Origin: Datura wrightii
Taxonomy: Eukaryota > Streptophyta > Magnoliopsida > Solanales > Solanaceae
Assembly: GCA_035772735.1 (NCBI GenBank)
Contig: JASDFA010000001.1
Coordinates: 60,836,001-60,900,000 of the forward strand
Length of the DNA stretch: 64,000 bases
Direction of reading: 5' to 3'
In this document: positions 45,036-56,242 of the stretch, in pieces
Layout: the number at the start of each line of letters is the position of its first letter
Position numbering within the stretch: the first letter of the stretch is position 1
Notes under the pieces: generated by a model
Database searches by the model: none
Told to the model about the DNA's origin: nothing
The model's input: the letters and a program-made list of their open reading frames with translations, nothing else
Translations under genes and position numbers: made by a program

Positions 45036-46638
45036 TGATCTTGGGCATAATCGCGTGCCCAAGTGCTAATTTATAACTTAGTTTAGTCATGTTTGTCTAT
45101 TTATGCATTTACATTCTCATGTGATTTTATGTAAATTTGGATATATACTAACCAACATGATTAGTCCTTGTTTTTGTAGGCTAAAAATGCATTTGAGGGA
45201 TTAATTTATGATGGGTGAAGTGGAGTAATGGAATGGGAAGCAAATTGCAAAAGTCGGCAAGGAACCATGCCGTGGCAAGGCTGGCCGCGCCAGGCAGCGT
45301 GCCACGTTGTGCGTGTGCCGCGCCCAGCGCCGTGCCACGCCAATGCCAGGCACGAAAAGAAGGCAGCAAGCAGGCCACTTGGGTGCCAGCGCCATGCCAC
45401 GCCAGGCACATCTGCGCAACAGTGGCCGTGTCACACAGGCCATCGCGCTGCATAGGCAGCGTGCCACGCCGGCCATCGCGGCAAGCTTCATCCGAGTGTC
45501 AATTTCAAGTGACTTCCAGTGTGCATTTGCGATATCTCTGTGTCATGGAGGTAAATTGGCGCGTCCACCTCCGTGCCACGGAGCCATTCCATGACGGGCA
45601 AAATTTTGTACATTCCCTATTTACTATAAATTGAACCCTTAGCTTCTAAATTCAAATTGTCACGAAATATTTTCTAGAAACCATAGAGGAGCGAAGGGAG
45701 AAGTGAAGAACTCACCTAGGGTTCACTAATTTACATTCTCTTTTACCTATTCTTGTAAGTACACTTCTTTAACGATGTTTTTGAGTTATTGTATGAACAT
45801 GAGTGGATAAAACCCTTCCTCTAGGGTTGAGGCTACGTGATATGATTGTAATTGCATGAATTCGTTTTGGTTTGAGTTGATAATTGTTGTTTTGTCTTAC
45901 ATTCTACATTATGGTTTTTTTATGCTTGATCACCATGAAAACAAATGTGTTAAGCTTAGGTAGAAGCTTGAAAGAGCAACCCTAGGCAAGAACAAGAGAA
46001 TGTAGGGAGCAAGTTCTTATCTTTCGATATGATTCGCGGTTAGGATAGAAATGATACCTAATTTTCCTTGCTTGGTTGATAAAACGGGATGATAGAAAGA
46101 CACCGGCTTAGAATTGTCACTCCACCACTCATAGAAGTAGTTGTGAAGCTAAGTTGAGTTAAATGATTAGAGGTACGAAAGCCCATAATCAAGAGCATAA
46201 ACCCCGTAAACCACATCCATGTAGTTGAATTGCCCACGAACTAGGATGTCACATCCCCGCTCAACAATGTAGTTGTGAGGCTAGTTTGTCGTGTTTAGAG
46301 GCTCGAGAGACCATGACCATCACATTGTCCAACTATGTGAGACAACAGTTGATAATTTCATACGTGAAGCATTACAAAGTGTAGCATTGCATGATTATCC
46401 GGCCTTAGCTCTAGTTGCTTCTTATATTGTTTCTCAAGTATTTTGTAATCACCCCTAGACTTAATTATAATTTTCTGAAAACTTCTATAATCAACACTTT
46501 TGAAGGTTAATCTCACACTTGAACATCATAATTTGTTGAAATAGTCCAGTCCCTGTGGGTTCGACATTCGGCTCTTAAAAAGGGCCACTGTATTACTTGT
46601 ACCACCGCGTACGCTTGCGTGAGCGTTGGAGCGCAACA
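45036..46638 (+). mobile_element. Element T: 3' LTR
   Basis: 1,603 bp, TGATCTTGGG...GCGCAACA. Closely similar to the 5' LTR, with GC-rich block 45255-45490 and TATAAAT at 45625-45631. Followed by GTATG (46639-46643) and the rest of D's LTR. Confidence 0.9.
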
Positions 46639-46643
46639 GTATG

Positions 46644-47399
46644 TAGGGTTGTGAATGAGAGTCCCTCTTCACTCTCATGCCCCAATTTACCCCCCATGTT
46701 CATGAATTCAAGTACTAAAGTAAATTTGATGATCTTATGGGGTTTTAACCCCAAATTCATGGGATTCTCTTTGATTTGATTACGGGTCAATCCCCTCTAG
46801 GTTCTAAATGTTTTCTAAGACCTATGTGCAGATTTTATACTTAAATTGATTATAATTTTATGATTTCAAATCTTAGTCAACCTATGCCCAACGATGCAAA
46901 ATTTCATGAAAAGTCAGCTATGATTCTATTATGATTTTGATCGTCTTAAGCCTAAATTATGATTTATAACTTATGATATATTTCTCTTCAAGTACTTTTC
47001 ACGGATTTATGAATGTCGAGCATATGAATTTTCACAAATATGCGTGTTCTCCATGGTTTATGAATTTATGACTTTTGGCCGACTAAGGGGCCCTTATTCA
47101 TGGATAACTATGTATTTCAAGTATGATCAAACATGTTATGATTTATTGGCCATGAACTTCATGAATGATTCCACGATCACTATATGAGCCCTCATGTGCA
47201 TGTTTTTGGGAGTAGTGTCTAGCACTGAGTAGACCCGGCGTTTAGGTAAACCCCGTGGTCTCAGAACTATGTTACATCATAGATATATGTATTCATGGAT
47301 TCCCCCTTGTGATATCACATCATGCACGTCCCTTGCTTGGCAAACCTAGGACGGCTCTACCCACTTGAGCGAGATAGTTGGGGCATCATGTAAGCTCTA
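46644..47399 (+). mobile_element. Element D: 3' LTR, second part
   Basis: Continues the LTR exactly where T entered (TAGGGTTGTGAATGAGAGTC), matching 28835-29670 of the 5' LTR with a single copy of the 74-bp unit. It ends at ...TAAGCTCTA, where E's LTR begins. CTCTA (47395-47399) is the candidate target site of E. Confidence 0.85.
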
Positions 47400-49465
47400 T
47401 GTCACGACCGAACATTGGCTCAGATAGAGACACGAGATAAGAAACCCCGAGAGGCTCTCAATTCAACCCATGGTGTGAATATAGCAGCTAAGAACTTACA
47501 ACAAGTGGGAACTGATAAAATAAAATATGCTTAAGAAGAAGTCTTCATACATAACAACTAAAACAAAGTCAACACTGACAAGCTGATTTTCTATATAGAA
47601 AAGCCTCTAACATAACTGATGAGCTGATGGGACAGCATCCCCAACTAGCTCGACAAAGTCTGTAACTAAAATAACATAAAAATGGATAACTGAATGTCCT
47701 CGAAGGATGAAGACTCACCAACACTGGCTAGACAAGCATGAGAGGACAGCAGGACTAATGGTGCGGCTAAGACTAATCCCTCAGACCTGTATCATGAAAC
47801 AATACAGCATAGAGTATGCGATCAGTACATGAAATGTACTAAGTGTGCAAGGTAAGTAAAAAGAACAGTTAAAAATACATAAGAGTAGGATAACATGAAC
47901 ATGAACTAAATATCATAATATAAACATGAGGGCTCAAGGTTTTTAAACCATTCATAATCTAGTCATAACCATAGTCGTGAGAGAAACCTTATAAAATATA
48001 ACTTGAGCCAAAGTAACATAACATAACAATGCATAAATCATGAGGAACAATGGGAGGACTCGTCTTAACCGACACTATCATGATAGAGCTTACATGATGC
48101 CCCAACGATCTCGCTCAAGTGGGCAGAGCCATCCCAGGCTTTCCGGGCAAGGGACGTGCATGATGTGATATCATAAGGGTAAATCCATGAATACATATAC
48201 CTATAGTGGCCCGTAGTTTTGAGACCACGGGGTTTACCTGAACGCCGGGTCTACTCGGTGCTAGAAACTACTCCCAAAAACATGCATAGGAGGCTCATAT
48301 TGTAATCATGAAATCATTCATGAAGTTCATGGCCAATTAAATCATTACTTGATCATACTTTAAATACATGATTAGCCATGAGTAAGGGCCCGTAAGTTGG
48401 CAAAAAGTCATAAATTAATAAATCATGAAGAACATGCATGCTTGCGAAAATTCATATACTTGACATTCATAAATCCATGAAGAGTACTTGAAGAGAAATC
48501 ATATCATAAGTCAAAATTTCAAAATTTAGGGTTAGGAAGATCAAAATCATAATAGAACTATAACTTTACTTTTCATGAAGCTTTGCATAATTGGGCAAAG
48601 ATTGACTAGGATTTGAATCCATAAAAAAATTTTAATTAATTTAAATATAAAACCTGCCCATATATCTTAAAACAACATTTAGAACATAAAGGGAATTGAC
48701 CAATAATTAAATCAAAGAGAATTCCATAAATTTGGGCTTAAAACCCCATAAGATCATCAAATTTACTTTAATACTTTAATTCATAAACATAGAGGGAAAT
48801 TAGGGAATGAGAGTGAAGAGGAACTCTCATTCAAAATCCTACATTGATCTTTCATTCTCCCCTGAAAGCCCAAAGGAATTGGAAAAGGAATTGGGAATTC
48901 TCAATCTTGATCTCTAATGGAACACTCTAAACTTGCATGCATGGAATGGAAAGGTTTATGATAGGTTAAGTACTCTTAAAACCCTTCTAACTGAGCTTAA
49001 AATGACTTATTTTAAGACCTTAGAGCTTAGGATTTATTAAACTACCCTTAATGAAAAATCTGAAAATTGGACACTGCCAGTCATCACGGGCCTCACCATG
49101 AGTCGTACCATGAAGTAGCAACTCGTGGTCGCCACTCATGACCACCACTGGCCACCTGGCAGTTTACTGGATTCTCACCATGACTTTATCCCACAACTCG
49201 TGGTTTCCTACCATGAGTCGTAACATCACTCGTGACTTCACCTCCCCCACGACCCTGACCACGAGTCATACCCACATACCACGACTTGTGGTGTGACTCG
49301 TGGTCTGGACACTAGACTCCGGGTCTTCTTCACGACTCCTCCTATGATTCGTCCTTCCTTACCATGACTCATACCATGAGTCGTTCTGAGTCACTTTTCA
49401 AGCATTTTCTGCTGATCACATTCCTAAATCCCTAGTCTAGTATTAGACACTTCTGAAGTATTACA
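47400..49465 (-). mobile_element. Element E: 3' LTR
   Basis: 2,066 bp, TGTCACGACC...GAAGTATTACA on the plus strand. Hairpin at 47789-47805 (GTATCAT-GAA-ACAATAC). The U3 motif array at about 49075-49400 is the clearest of the window (for example CACGACTTGTGGTGTGACTC). Confidence 0.85.
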
Positions 49466-49710
49466 ATATCTCCCACTTGAGAACATTCATCCTCGAATGT
49501 GGGGTAAATATACTGAATCACTGAGGAAAACCTGTTATCCTATATACTAAACATCTAAAGATGAAAACTGACGGAGTGACTGACTTCGGACTGTAACATA
49601 TGACTGAACTGAATTCATGAATCACACATGTACATGAATTAAATGAAAGAAACTGGATCACATGAACTAAACATGAAACTAAATAGAGTTCTAAGAAGGA
49701 AACTGATACC
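49466..49710 (-). other. Element E: purine tract and 3' untranslated region
   Basis: The minus strand reads TCAAGTGGGAGATAT directly before the LTR. The rest is non-coding and matches B's 3' region. Confidence 0.75.
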
Positions 49711-51150
49711 TCAAGCTGGAATTGAACTAGAAGGAAATAGATGTGGGTATTTAGCCATCATATCTGCTTCAGCTTCCCATATAGCTCCCTCAATATGTTG
49801 ATTTCTCCGCAAAACCTTTACTGAAGCTACTTTTTTGTTTCTTCGCTTTCGAACCTGACGATCAAGTACTTCAATCGGAACCTCTTCATATCTAAGGCTA
49901 TCTTTCACACCTATGCTCTCCACCAGAATAACCAAATATGGATCACCCATGAACATCTTTAAAAGTGACACATGGAAAATGGGATGTACTGAAGCCAATT
50001 TTGAGGGAAATTCCAACTCATGAGCCACCTTGCTAACACGTCTCACAATCCGGTACGGGCCAACATAATGGGGACTAATTTTCCCCTTCTTTTAGAATCT
50101 CATCACTCCCTTAATGGGAGACACCTTCAAAAATACCCAATCATCAACTTCAAACTCAAGTTCTCTCCTCCTCACATCCGCATAGGACTTTTGGTGACTC
50201 TGAGCTGTTTTCACCTTTCTCTTATAAGCTAAATTTTCTCCCTAGCCTCATGAACTAAATCCAGTCTTATCAACGTAGCTTCACTGACTTCGAACCAATC
50301 AATTGGCAATCTACATCTCCGCCCATAAAGAGCCTCAAACTGGGCCATCTGAATGCTAGAATGGTAATTGTTGTTATTTGCGAATTCGATGAGAGGTAAA
50401 TGATCATCTCAACTACCCTTGAAATCAACCACACACGCTCTCAACATATCCTCAAGAGTCTGAATGGTCTGTTCAACCTGACCATCTGTTTGCGAGTAAA
50501 AAGCTATACTAAGCTTGACCTGAGTACCAAGTCCCTTCTGAAACGATCTAACTGGGAGGTAAACTGAGTACCTCTATCTGACATGATGGACAAGGGCTCT
50601 CCATGCAACCGAAATAACTCTCAAATATACAATTTAGCATAATCCTCCCCTGAGTCGATAGTCTTTACTGGTAGGAAATGAGCTGCTTTGGTCAATCTAT
50701 ACACAATCACTCGAATGGAGTCATACTGTCAACGAGTACGAGGCAACCCTATAATGAAGTCCATATTGATTTCCTCCCACTTCCAGGTAGGGATTCTAAT
50801 GTCTTGAAGCACACCTCTAGGTCTTTGATGCTCAAATTTCACCTGTTGACAATTCGGATACATCGCCACAAACTCTGCTATATCCTTCTTTATGTCATTT
50901 CACCATAGACTTCCCGTAGGTCATGGTACATCTTGGTGGCACCTGGATGTATAGAATAGCTGGAACCATGAGCCTCATGCAATATCTGCTCTCTCAAGTT
51001 ATCAACACTCGGAATATACAAATGAGCCTGATATCGTAGTACACTATCTCCCACTTGGAAGAAAACCTCCACCTTCTGATTCTGAACCGTCTCCTTCAGG
51101 TTTACCAAAATGGGATCCTCATCTTGCCTAGCCTTGACTTCGATCTCCAA
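49711..51150 (-). pseudogene. Element E: integrase and chromodomain
   Basis: Frame 51150 to 50890 has the end of the RNase H linker and the zinc-binding start (H-E-A-H-G-S-S-Y-S-I-H-P-G-A-T-K-M). The core is broken, with S-D-R-G-T-Q readable near 50580. Frame 50046 to 49711 has A-S-V-H-P-I-F-H-V-S-L-L-K-M, then a chromodomain with R-K-R-R-N-K-K-V-A-S-V-K-V-L-R and A-I-W-E-A-E-A-D-M, where the Thr of TWE is replaced by Ile. Confidence 0.75.
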
Positions 51151-51850
51151 GGAAGATTATGATCCATTCTGAACAATGACACCACCATCCACCGAGTCAA
51201 CAAGATCAACTCCTAGTCGTGCAAGCTGATGCACATCCTTCACTAATTCTTTCCTCTACTCATCAACATTGGACACACTCTCCATAGAAAGTCTGCTAAG
51301 AGCGTCTACCACTACATTGTCCTTGCCTGGATGGTAAAGCACACTCATATCGTAATCCTTGAGAAGCTCCAACCACCTCCTTTGACGCTGATTTAGATTC
51401 TTCTAGGTAAACACATACTGTAGGCTTTTATGGTCTGTAAACACATCCATATGGACCCCATACAGATAGTGTCTCAAAATATTCAAGGAAAATACTACCA
51501 CTTCCAACTCAAGGTCGTGAGTTGGATAGTTCTTTTCATAGACTTTCAGCTACCTAGAAGCATATGCTATAACCTTACCATGCTGCATTAATACACAACC
51601 GCGTCACAATATACCACAAACCCTTTGGTACCCTCTGGTAAAGTCAACACTGGTGCTAAGGTGATTCGAGCCTTTAATTATTAGAAGCTCTTCTCACATG
51701 CCTCTGACCAATGAAACTTCACTTTTTTCTGAGTCAACTTAGTCAACGGTGCTGGAATGAATGAAAATCCTTCCACAAACATCCTGTGGTAACCAGCTAA
51801 TCCCAAGAAACTCTTGATATCTAAAAGACTAACTGGTCTAGGCTAATTCT
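51151..51850 (-). pseudogene. Element E: RNase H and RT connection, heavily broken
   Basis: Homology to D and B is continuous at the nucleotide level (for example CATATGGACCCCATACAGAT at about 51447 and the RNase H region around 51420). No long frame survives. A deletion of about 25 bp relative to B is visible near 51600. Confidence 0.7.
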
Positions 51851-52587
51851 TCACAGGAGTCCACCTGCACACCCTCACTTGACACCATATGACCCAAAAA
51901 AGCTATTGAGTTTAACCAAAACTCACACTTGTTGAATTTAGCATACAATTGGTGATCCTTAAGAGTCTGTAGCCCACTTTCAAATGAGCGGCATGCTCCT
52001 TCTTGCTCCGAGAGTATATGAGAATGTTATCTGTGAACTCAATCATGAACATGTATAAATATGGCTTGAACACCCTTTTCATCAAATTTCTAAATGTTGT
52101 GGGAGCATTCGTTAGTCCAAAAGGCATAACTACAAACTCGTAGTGACCATACCGAGTCCTGAATGCTATATTCATGATGTCACTCTCTCTAACCCTAAGC
52201 TGATGATATCTGAATTCGAGGTCTATCTTTGAAAAACACTTGGCACCCTGAAGCTGGTCCAACAAATCATCAATTTTGGAAGGGGATACATGTTCTTGAT
52301 GGTGACCTTGTTCAACCGCCAATAGTCAATGCACATTCAGAGGGAATCATCCTTCTTCTAGACGAAGAGTACTGGTGCACCCCACGGGGATTTTCTAGGT
52401 CTAATGAAACCCTTGTCTAAGAGATCCTTCAACTGTTGCTTCAACTTCTTTAACTCATCTAGGGACATTCTATAAGGAGGAATAGATATAGTATGCGTAT
52501 CGAGAAGAAGGTCAATACCAAAATCAATCTCACGCTCGGGAGGAATTCCCGGTAAATCATCTTGAAACACTTCTGGATATTCGGACA
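51851..52587 (-). pseudogene. Element E: reverse transcriptase
   Basis: Frame 52588 to 52358 carries the linker and RT N-terminus (P-P-E-R-E-I-D-F-G-I-D-L-L, G-F-I-R-P-R-K-S-P-W-G-A-P-V). Frame 52322 to 51912 carries K-I-D-D-L-L-D-Q-L-Q-G-A-K-C-F-S-K-I-D-L and M-P-F-G-L-T-N-A-P. The catalytic motif reads E-F-T-D-N-I-L-I-Y instead of F-I-D-D, so the second Asp is Asn. Confidence 0.8.
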
Positions 52588-53090
52588 CTACAGGACTGAC
52601 TGGATAGTCGGGGTTTTAGAGGTAGCATCCTTAACCCTAACTAGATGGTACATGCAACCTTTAGAGATCATCTTTCTGGCCTTGAGGTAGGAAGTCAAGC
52701 GACCTACAGGCACATATGAACTACCCTTCCCTTCTAGGACTAGCTCACCCAAAACCTGGAACTCTACCGCATGGGTTTTATAATTTGCTAAGGTATAACA
52801 TTCACGTAGCCAATCCATGTCAAAGATAACATCAAAATCTATCATGGATAGCTCTACTAAATCTGCTAAGGTCACTTTCTGAATGACTGTGATAGGGCAA
52901 TTTTTGTACACCTATCGAGCTATAACTGAATCATCGACTGGAGTAGAGATTGAGAAGGGTTCTGATAGGATTTCGGGACTGACTTTGAAACTACTAGAAA
53001 CATAGGGTGTCACAAAAGATAAAGTATCCCCTGGATCTCATAATTCATATACATCAAAATGGAATACTCGTAACATACCAGTGACCACAT
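52588..53090 (-). pseudogene. Element E: protease
   Basis: Readable D-P-G-D at the triad position (about 53030) preceded by a TGA. Frame 52911 to 52588 carries the rest (D-F-D-V-I-F-D-M-D-W-L, L-K-A-R-K-M-I-S-K-G-C-M-Y-H). The triad is changed, so the enzyme is inactive. Confidence 0.75.
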
Positions 53091-54310
53091 CTGGTGAAGT
53101 CTCCTACTCCTAATGAGATGCGAGTTCATACCACCACATGTACTGGAGGACGCACCCTGCTGAGATGGGTGTGCTGGTGTTACTGCTGAACTGGCATCCT
53201 GAGTGCGGCCTCTACCATCATCCTGTCTAGCCAATGGACACTCCCGGTGCCTGTGCCTGAATCTACCACACCCAAAGCAGATATCTAATCCAATCAAGCA
53301 CTCCCATATGTGATTCTTGCCACACTTCCCGCAGACCAGAAAGGTATGCTCTACCTGCATGCTCCTCTATCCCTTCAAACCTAATGCTCTACTCCTCTAG
53401 TCACCTCATGGCCTAGGTAGAGCACCAACCGATGATAGCGCTGGAGCTAATGACCTTTGATGGGACTGCTGACGATGTCCGCCCCTTGAACTCCGCTGGA
53501 AGAACCCAAAACTATCTATCCTAAACCTCTTGGCCTCCCTCTCCCTCAAATGCACTATCTCCATTTGCTGGTCATACAAAACCAATCGAGGGAAGTCAAT
53601 GTCCTAATGAAGCATAAGGGTCCTACAATCCTTGACCAAGTAATCTGCTACTCCATGCACAAACCTGCTCACCCGAGCTCTCTGATCAGCCACCATCTTT
53701 GGTGCATATTTGGACAAGCGAGTGAACTCTAAAGCATACTCCTGGACTGCCATATTATTCTACCTCAGGTTCACAAACCCAGCTTCCTTTATCTCTATCA
53801 TCTCACGGGGATAGAATGGATCCAGGAATGTGATAAAGAACTCATCCCAACCAATGGGACCTGCCCCAACTGCTCTGCTATCCTTTCACTGATTGAACCA
53901 GATATGGGCAACCTTTTTCAACTTATAAGAGGCTAGGTCTGCACACTCCTTCCCTATCACCACCATAGTCTGGATGATCCTTTGAATCTCATCAATAAAC
54001 TCGTGTGGATCCTCTTCTACCTTCGATCTGAGGGACTCTGGAGGGTTCATCCTAAGAAAGTCCCTGACTCTTGCCGCTGTCGTATTCCCATTCTGAGGAA
54101 CATGCACTACCGCCTACTGGTTGACCTGGGCGGTCAATGTATGTGCCAACATCTAGATGGCTGCCTTAAACTTGGCGTGGGCAACCTGCTCAAGTACATG
54201 ATCCTCGGGAGCTGGTAAGGCCTGCTGATGCCCATCCCATTGCCATTCTCATGGCCATTTTCATTTCTGTTTCTTCCTCCATTAACTCAGCGATGAGGGA
54301 TGATTCTGCA
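53091..54310 (-). pseudogene. Element E: decayed gag
   Basis: Frame 54107 to 53886 carries H-V-P-Q-N-G-N-T, F-L-R-M-N-P-P-E-S and S-Y-K-L-K-K-V-A-H. Frame 53360 to 53010 carries C-G-K-C-G-K-N-H-I-W-E-C and an intact zinc knuckle at 53238-53279 (C-F-G-C-G-R-F-R-H-R-H-R-E-C). The family start codon is ATC and codon 5 is TGA (54287-54289), as in B and D. Confidence 0.8.
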
Positions 54311-54512
54311 AACGCATATAGCACGAGTTAGAAGGATAGAGAGACATTTTATAGCACGACAAAGATCATGAAAGAAGGGAAGTTTTCCTAAAACAGTTCA
54401 TAGCCTCTTCTTCATAAGTGTGGCGCGCTTCACACCCATGAAAAGGACTCTACTTAACATGGCTTTCATACACCCTGGGAAACTTCAAAACCTAATACTC
54501 TAATACAAAGTT
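54311..54512 (-). other. Element E: leader and mutated Met primer-binding site
   Basis: On the minus strand TTGTATTAGAGT (54497-54508), three changes from TGGTATCAGAGC, four bases from the LTR. Confidence 0.75.
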
Positions 54513-55140
54513 TGTCATGACTCGAACATAGGCTCGGATAGAGACACGGGACAAGGAACCCCGAGAGGCTCCCAAGTCGACCCATGACATGAACATAGCG
54601 GCTAATACCTTACAACAAGCGGGAATTGATAAAATAAAACATTCTTAAGAGGAAGTCTGCATACATAACAACTAAAACAAAGTCAACACTGACAAGCTAA
54701 TTTTCTACATATTGTCTAAAGAGCCTCTAACATAACCGATGAGCTGATGGGACAGCATCCCTAACTAGCTCGACAAAGTCTGTAACTGAAATAACATAAC
54801 AATGGCTAACTGAATGTCCTCGAAGGATGAGGACTCACTAACACTAGATAGAAAGGCCTGGGAGGAAAGTTGGACTAATAGTGCGGCTGAGTTTGATCCC
54901 TCGGACCTGTATCATGAAACGATACAGCATAGAGTATGCAGTCAGTACTTGAAATGTACTGAGTATGCAAGGTAAGTAAAAATGGATAGTTAAAAATACA
55001 TACGAGTTCATAAGTGTAGGATAGCATGAACATGAAGTAAATGTCATAATATAAACATGAGGGCTCAAGGTCTTTAAACCATTCATAATCTAGTCATAAT
55101 CATAGTCATGAGAGAAACCTTATAAAATATAACTTGAACC
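54513..55140 (-). mobile_element. Element E: truncated 5' LTR
   Basis: TGTCATGACTC... matches the 3' LTR (47400-48020) including the hairpin at 54909-54925 (GTATCAT-GAA-ACGATAC). It breaks off at about 55140. Confidence 0.85.
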
Positions 55141-55215
55141 AATGAAAAGGACTCTACCTGACGTGGCTTTCAGACATCCTAGGACACTCTAAACCTAATG
55201 CTCTGATACCAAGTT
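55141..55215 (-). other. Element F: 75-bp leader stub with perfect Met primer-binding site
   Basis: ATGAAAAGGACTCTACCTGA to the primer site matches E's own leader (about 54437-54512). The primer site is a perfect TGGTATCAGAGC on the minus strand (55200-55211), followed by AACT and the LTR. It is fused on the left to E's LTR with only about 3 bases (CCA) of possible microhomology. Confidence 0.75.
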
Positions 55216-55618
55216 TGTCACGACCAGAGTTCACACTCTGGATGCGATACGGTACTTAGGATCACAAGGGACCCCACGCAAACCCATGGTAAAGTATACT
55301 TCTACTAAGACTGATCTGTTGAAAATAATAATAATTAAGCGGAAGCTGACTAAAGAAATAAACAAATAATAAATAATAAAAAAATCTAAACAAACTCTAA
55401 AAACCCAACTGAAATCCATAAATACTGTCTAAAAGCCTTCTAAAATGAACAGATGAATTGCTGGAAAACCCCCCCAGCTAACTCTAATGTCTGAAACTAA
55501 ATAAAATAAATACAACTAAAAATAAAACTCAGGCCCTCAGTAGATAAGGACTCACTAGGGAAGCTACTAGGGAATCGCCGAGAGTGAAGTAGCTGGGTGC
55601 GGAGGCTGGGTACCTGAC

Positions 55619-55639
55619 CTATATCATAAAATGATATAG
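55619..55639 (-). promoter_or_regulatory. R-region hairpin, element F, with compensatory changes
   Basis: CTATATCAT, AAA loop, ATGATATAG: a perfect 9-bp stem. Compared with GTATCAT/ATGATAC the outer pair is A:T instead of G:C on both sides. Confidence 0.6.
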
Positions 55640-56242
55640 CACATAAAAATATGCAATCAGTACTTTAAATGTACTGAGTTTGCGAGAAGGGACTAAAACA
55701 TACATATATTGAGTAATAGTAAGATCAACTGTAATATTACAAAAATAGACTAAAATTTGAAGATCTGGACTGGACTGAGAATCATGGTTGTTACTGGATT
55801 GAACTGTATTATGAGAGAGTCTATAACCGATATATTAACTAGGTGAGCTAGACGCGGAGTCCAATGTATACAACCCATTAGAGAAAGCCCACTACACCTT
55901 GCCAGGGTATAGTGGTTGAACTGAGTGATCACTATTTGGGGCCCATTCAGGATAATGCCCTATGGTGGAAATGTAGTTTTAGGAACCTAGTTACGCTGAA
56001 CCCCGACCCACTCGGTGCTAAGTACTACTCCCACTAGAAACCTAGTTATATCTAACTGGATGATAGCTTGAAATTGATGTCCTGGACTAAGTAAAAACTA
56101 CTTATCTAAAGTGCTCTTAGAGTCTAAGCACCTAAAAGAAACTATGTTCTAAGACTTGTCAGATCTTCTTTATCTGAAAGCGTCGTAATAGTCTAAAGAA
56201 TGACTAACAAGCTGATTAATTAATACTACTGAGTTTACTGAG

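Larger units (their letters stand above)
38859..46638 (+). mobile_element. Element T: non-autonomous Athila-type element with gag and protease only (TR-GAG-like)
   Basis: A 7,780-bp element inserted in D's 3' LTR, with GTATG at 38854-38858 and 46639-46643. The LTRs are 38859-40503 (1,645 bp) and 45036-46638 (1,603 bp), both TGATCTTGG...GCAACA. An Asp-type primer site follows the first LTR, and a purine tract (TTTAAGTGTGGGGTAG) precedes the second. Inside are an open Athila-like gag, a gag-pol linker, and a retropepsin domain. Then comes about 1.9 kb without coding capacity. There is no RT, RNase H or integrase and no room lost to a visible nested insertion. This matches the TR-GAG concept (terminal repeats plus GAG, mobilised in trans). 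A deletion derivative of a full Athila is the alternative. Confidence 0.85.
28092..47399 (+). mobile_element. Element D: chromovirus with two nested insertions
   Basis: Plus-strand Ty3/gypsy chromovirus: 5' LTR 28092-30364, Met primer site, gag (split by J), PR, RT, RNase H, integrase, chromodomain, purine tract, and a 3' LTR starting at 38117. That 3' LTR is split by T and cut at 47399 by E. The two LTRs are close in sequence over 28830-29670 versus 46639-47399. The five bases before the 5' LTR, AGGGG (28087-28091), are the candidate target site within C. The right-hand copy is lost with the LTR end. After removing J and T, D would be about 8.9 kb without the missing LTR part. Confidence 0.85.
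47400..55140 (-). mobile_element. Element E: chromovirus truncated in its 5' LTR
   Basis: Minus-strand Ty3/gypsy chromovirus with 3' LTR 47400-49465, purine tract, chromodomain, integrase, RNase H, RT, protease, gag, primer site (54497-54508) and the first 628 bp (plus-strand reading) of the 5' LTR (54513-55140). It starts inside D's 3' LTR. At 55140 the LTR breaks off after AACTTGAACCA and passes into the leader of element F, so the right target-site copy is missing. Confidence 0.85.
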
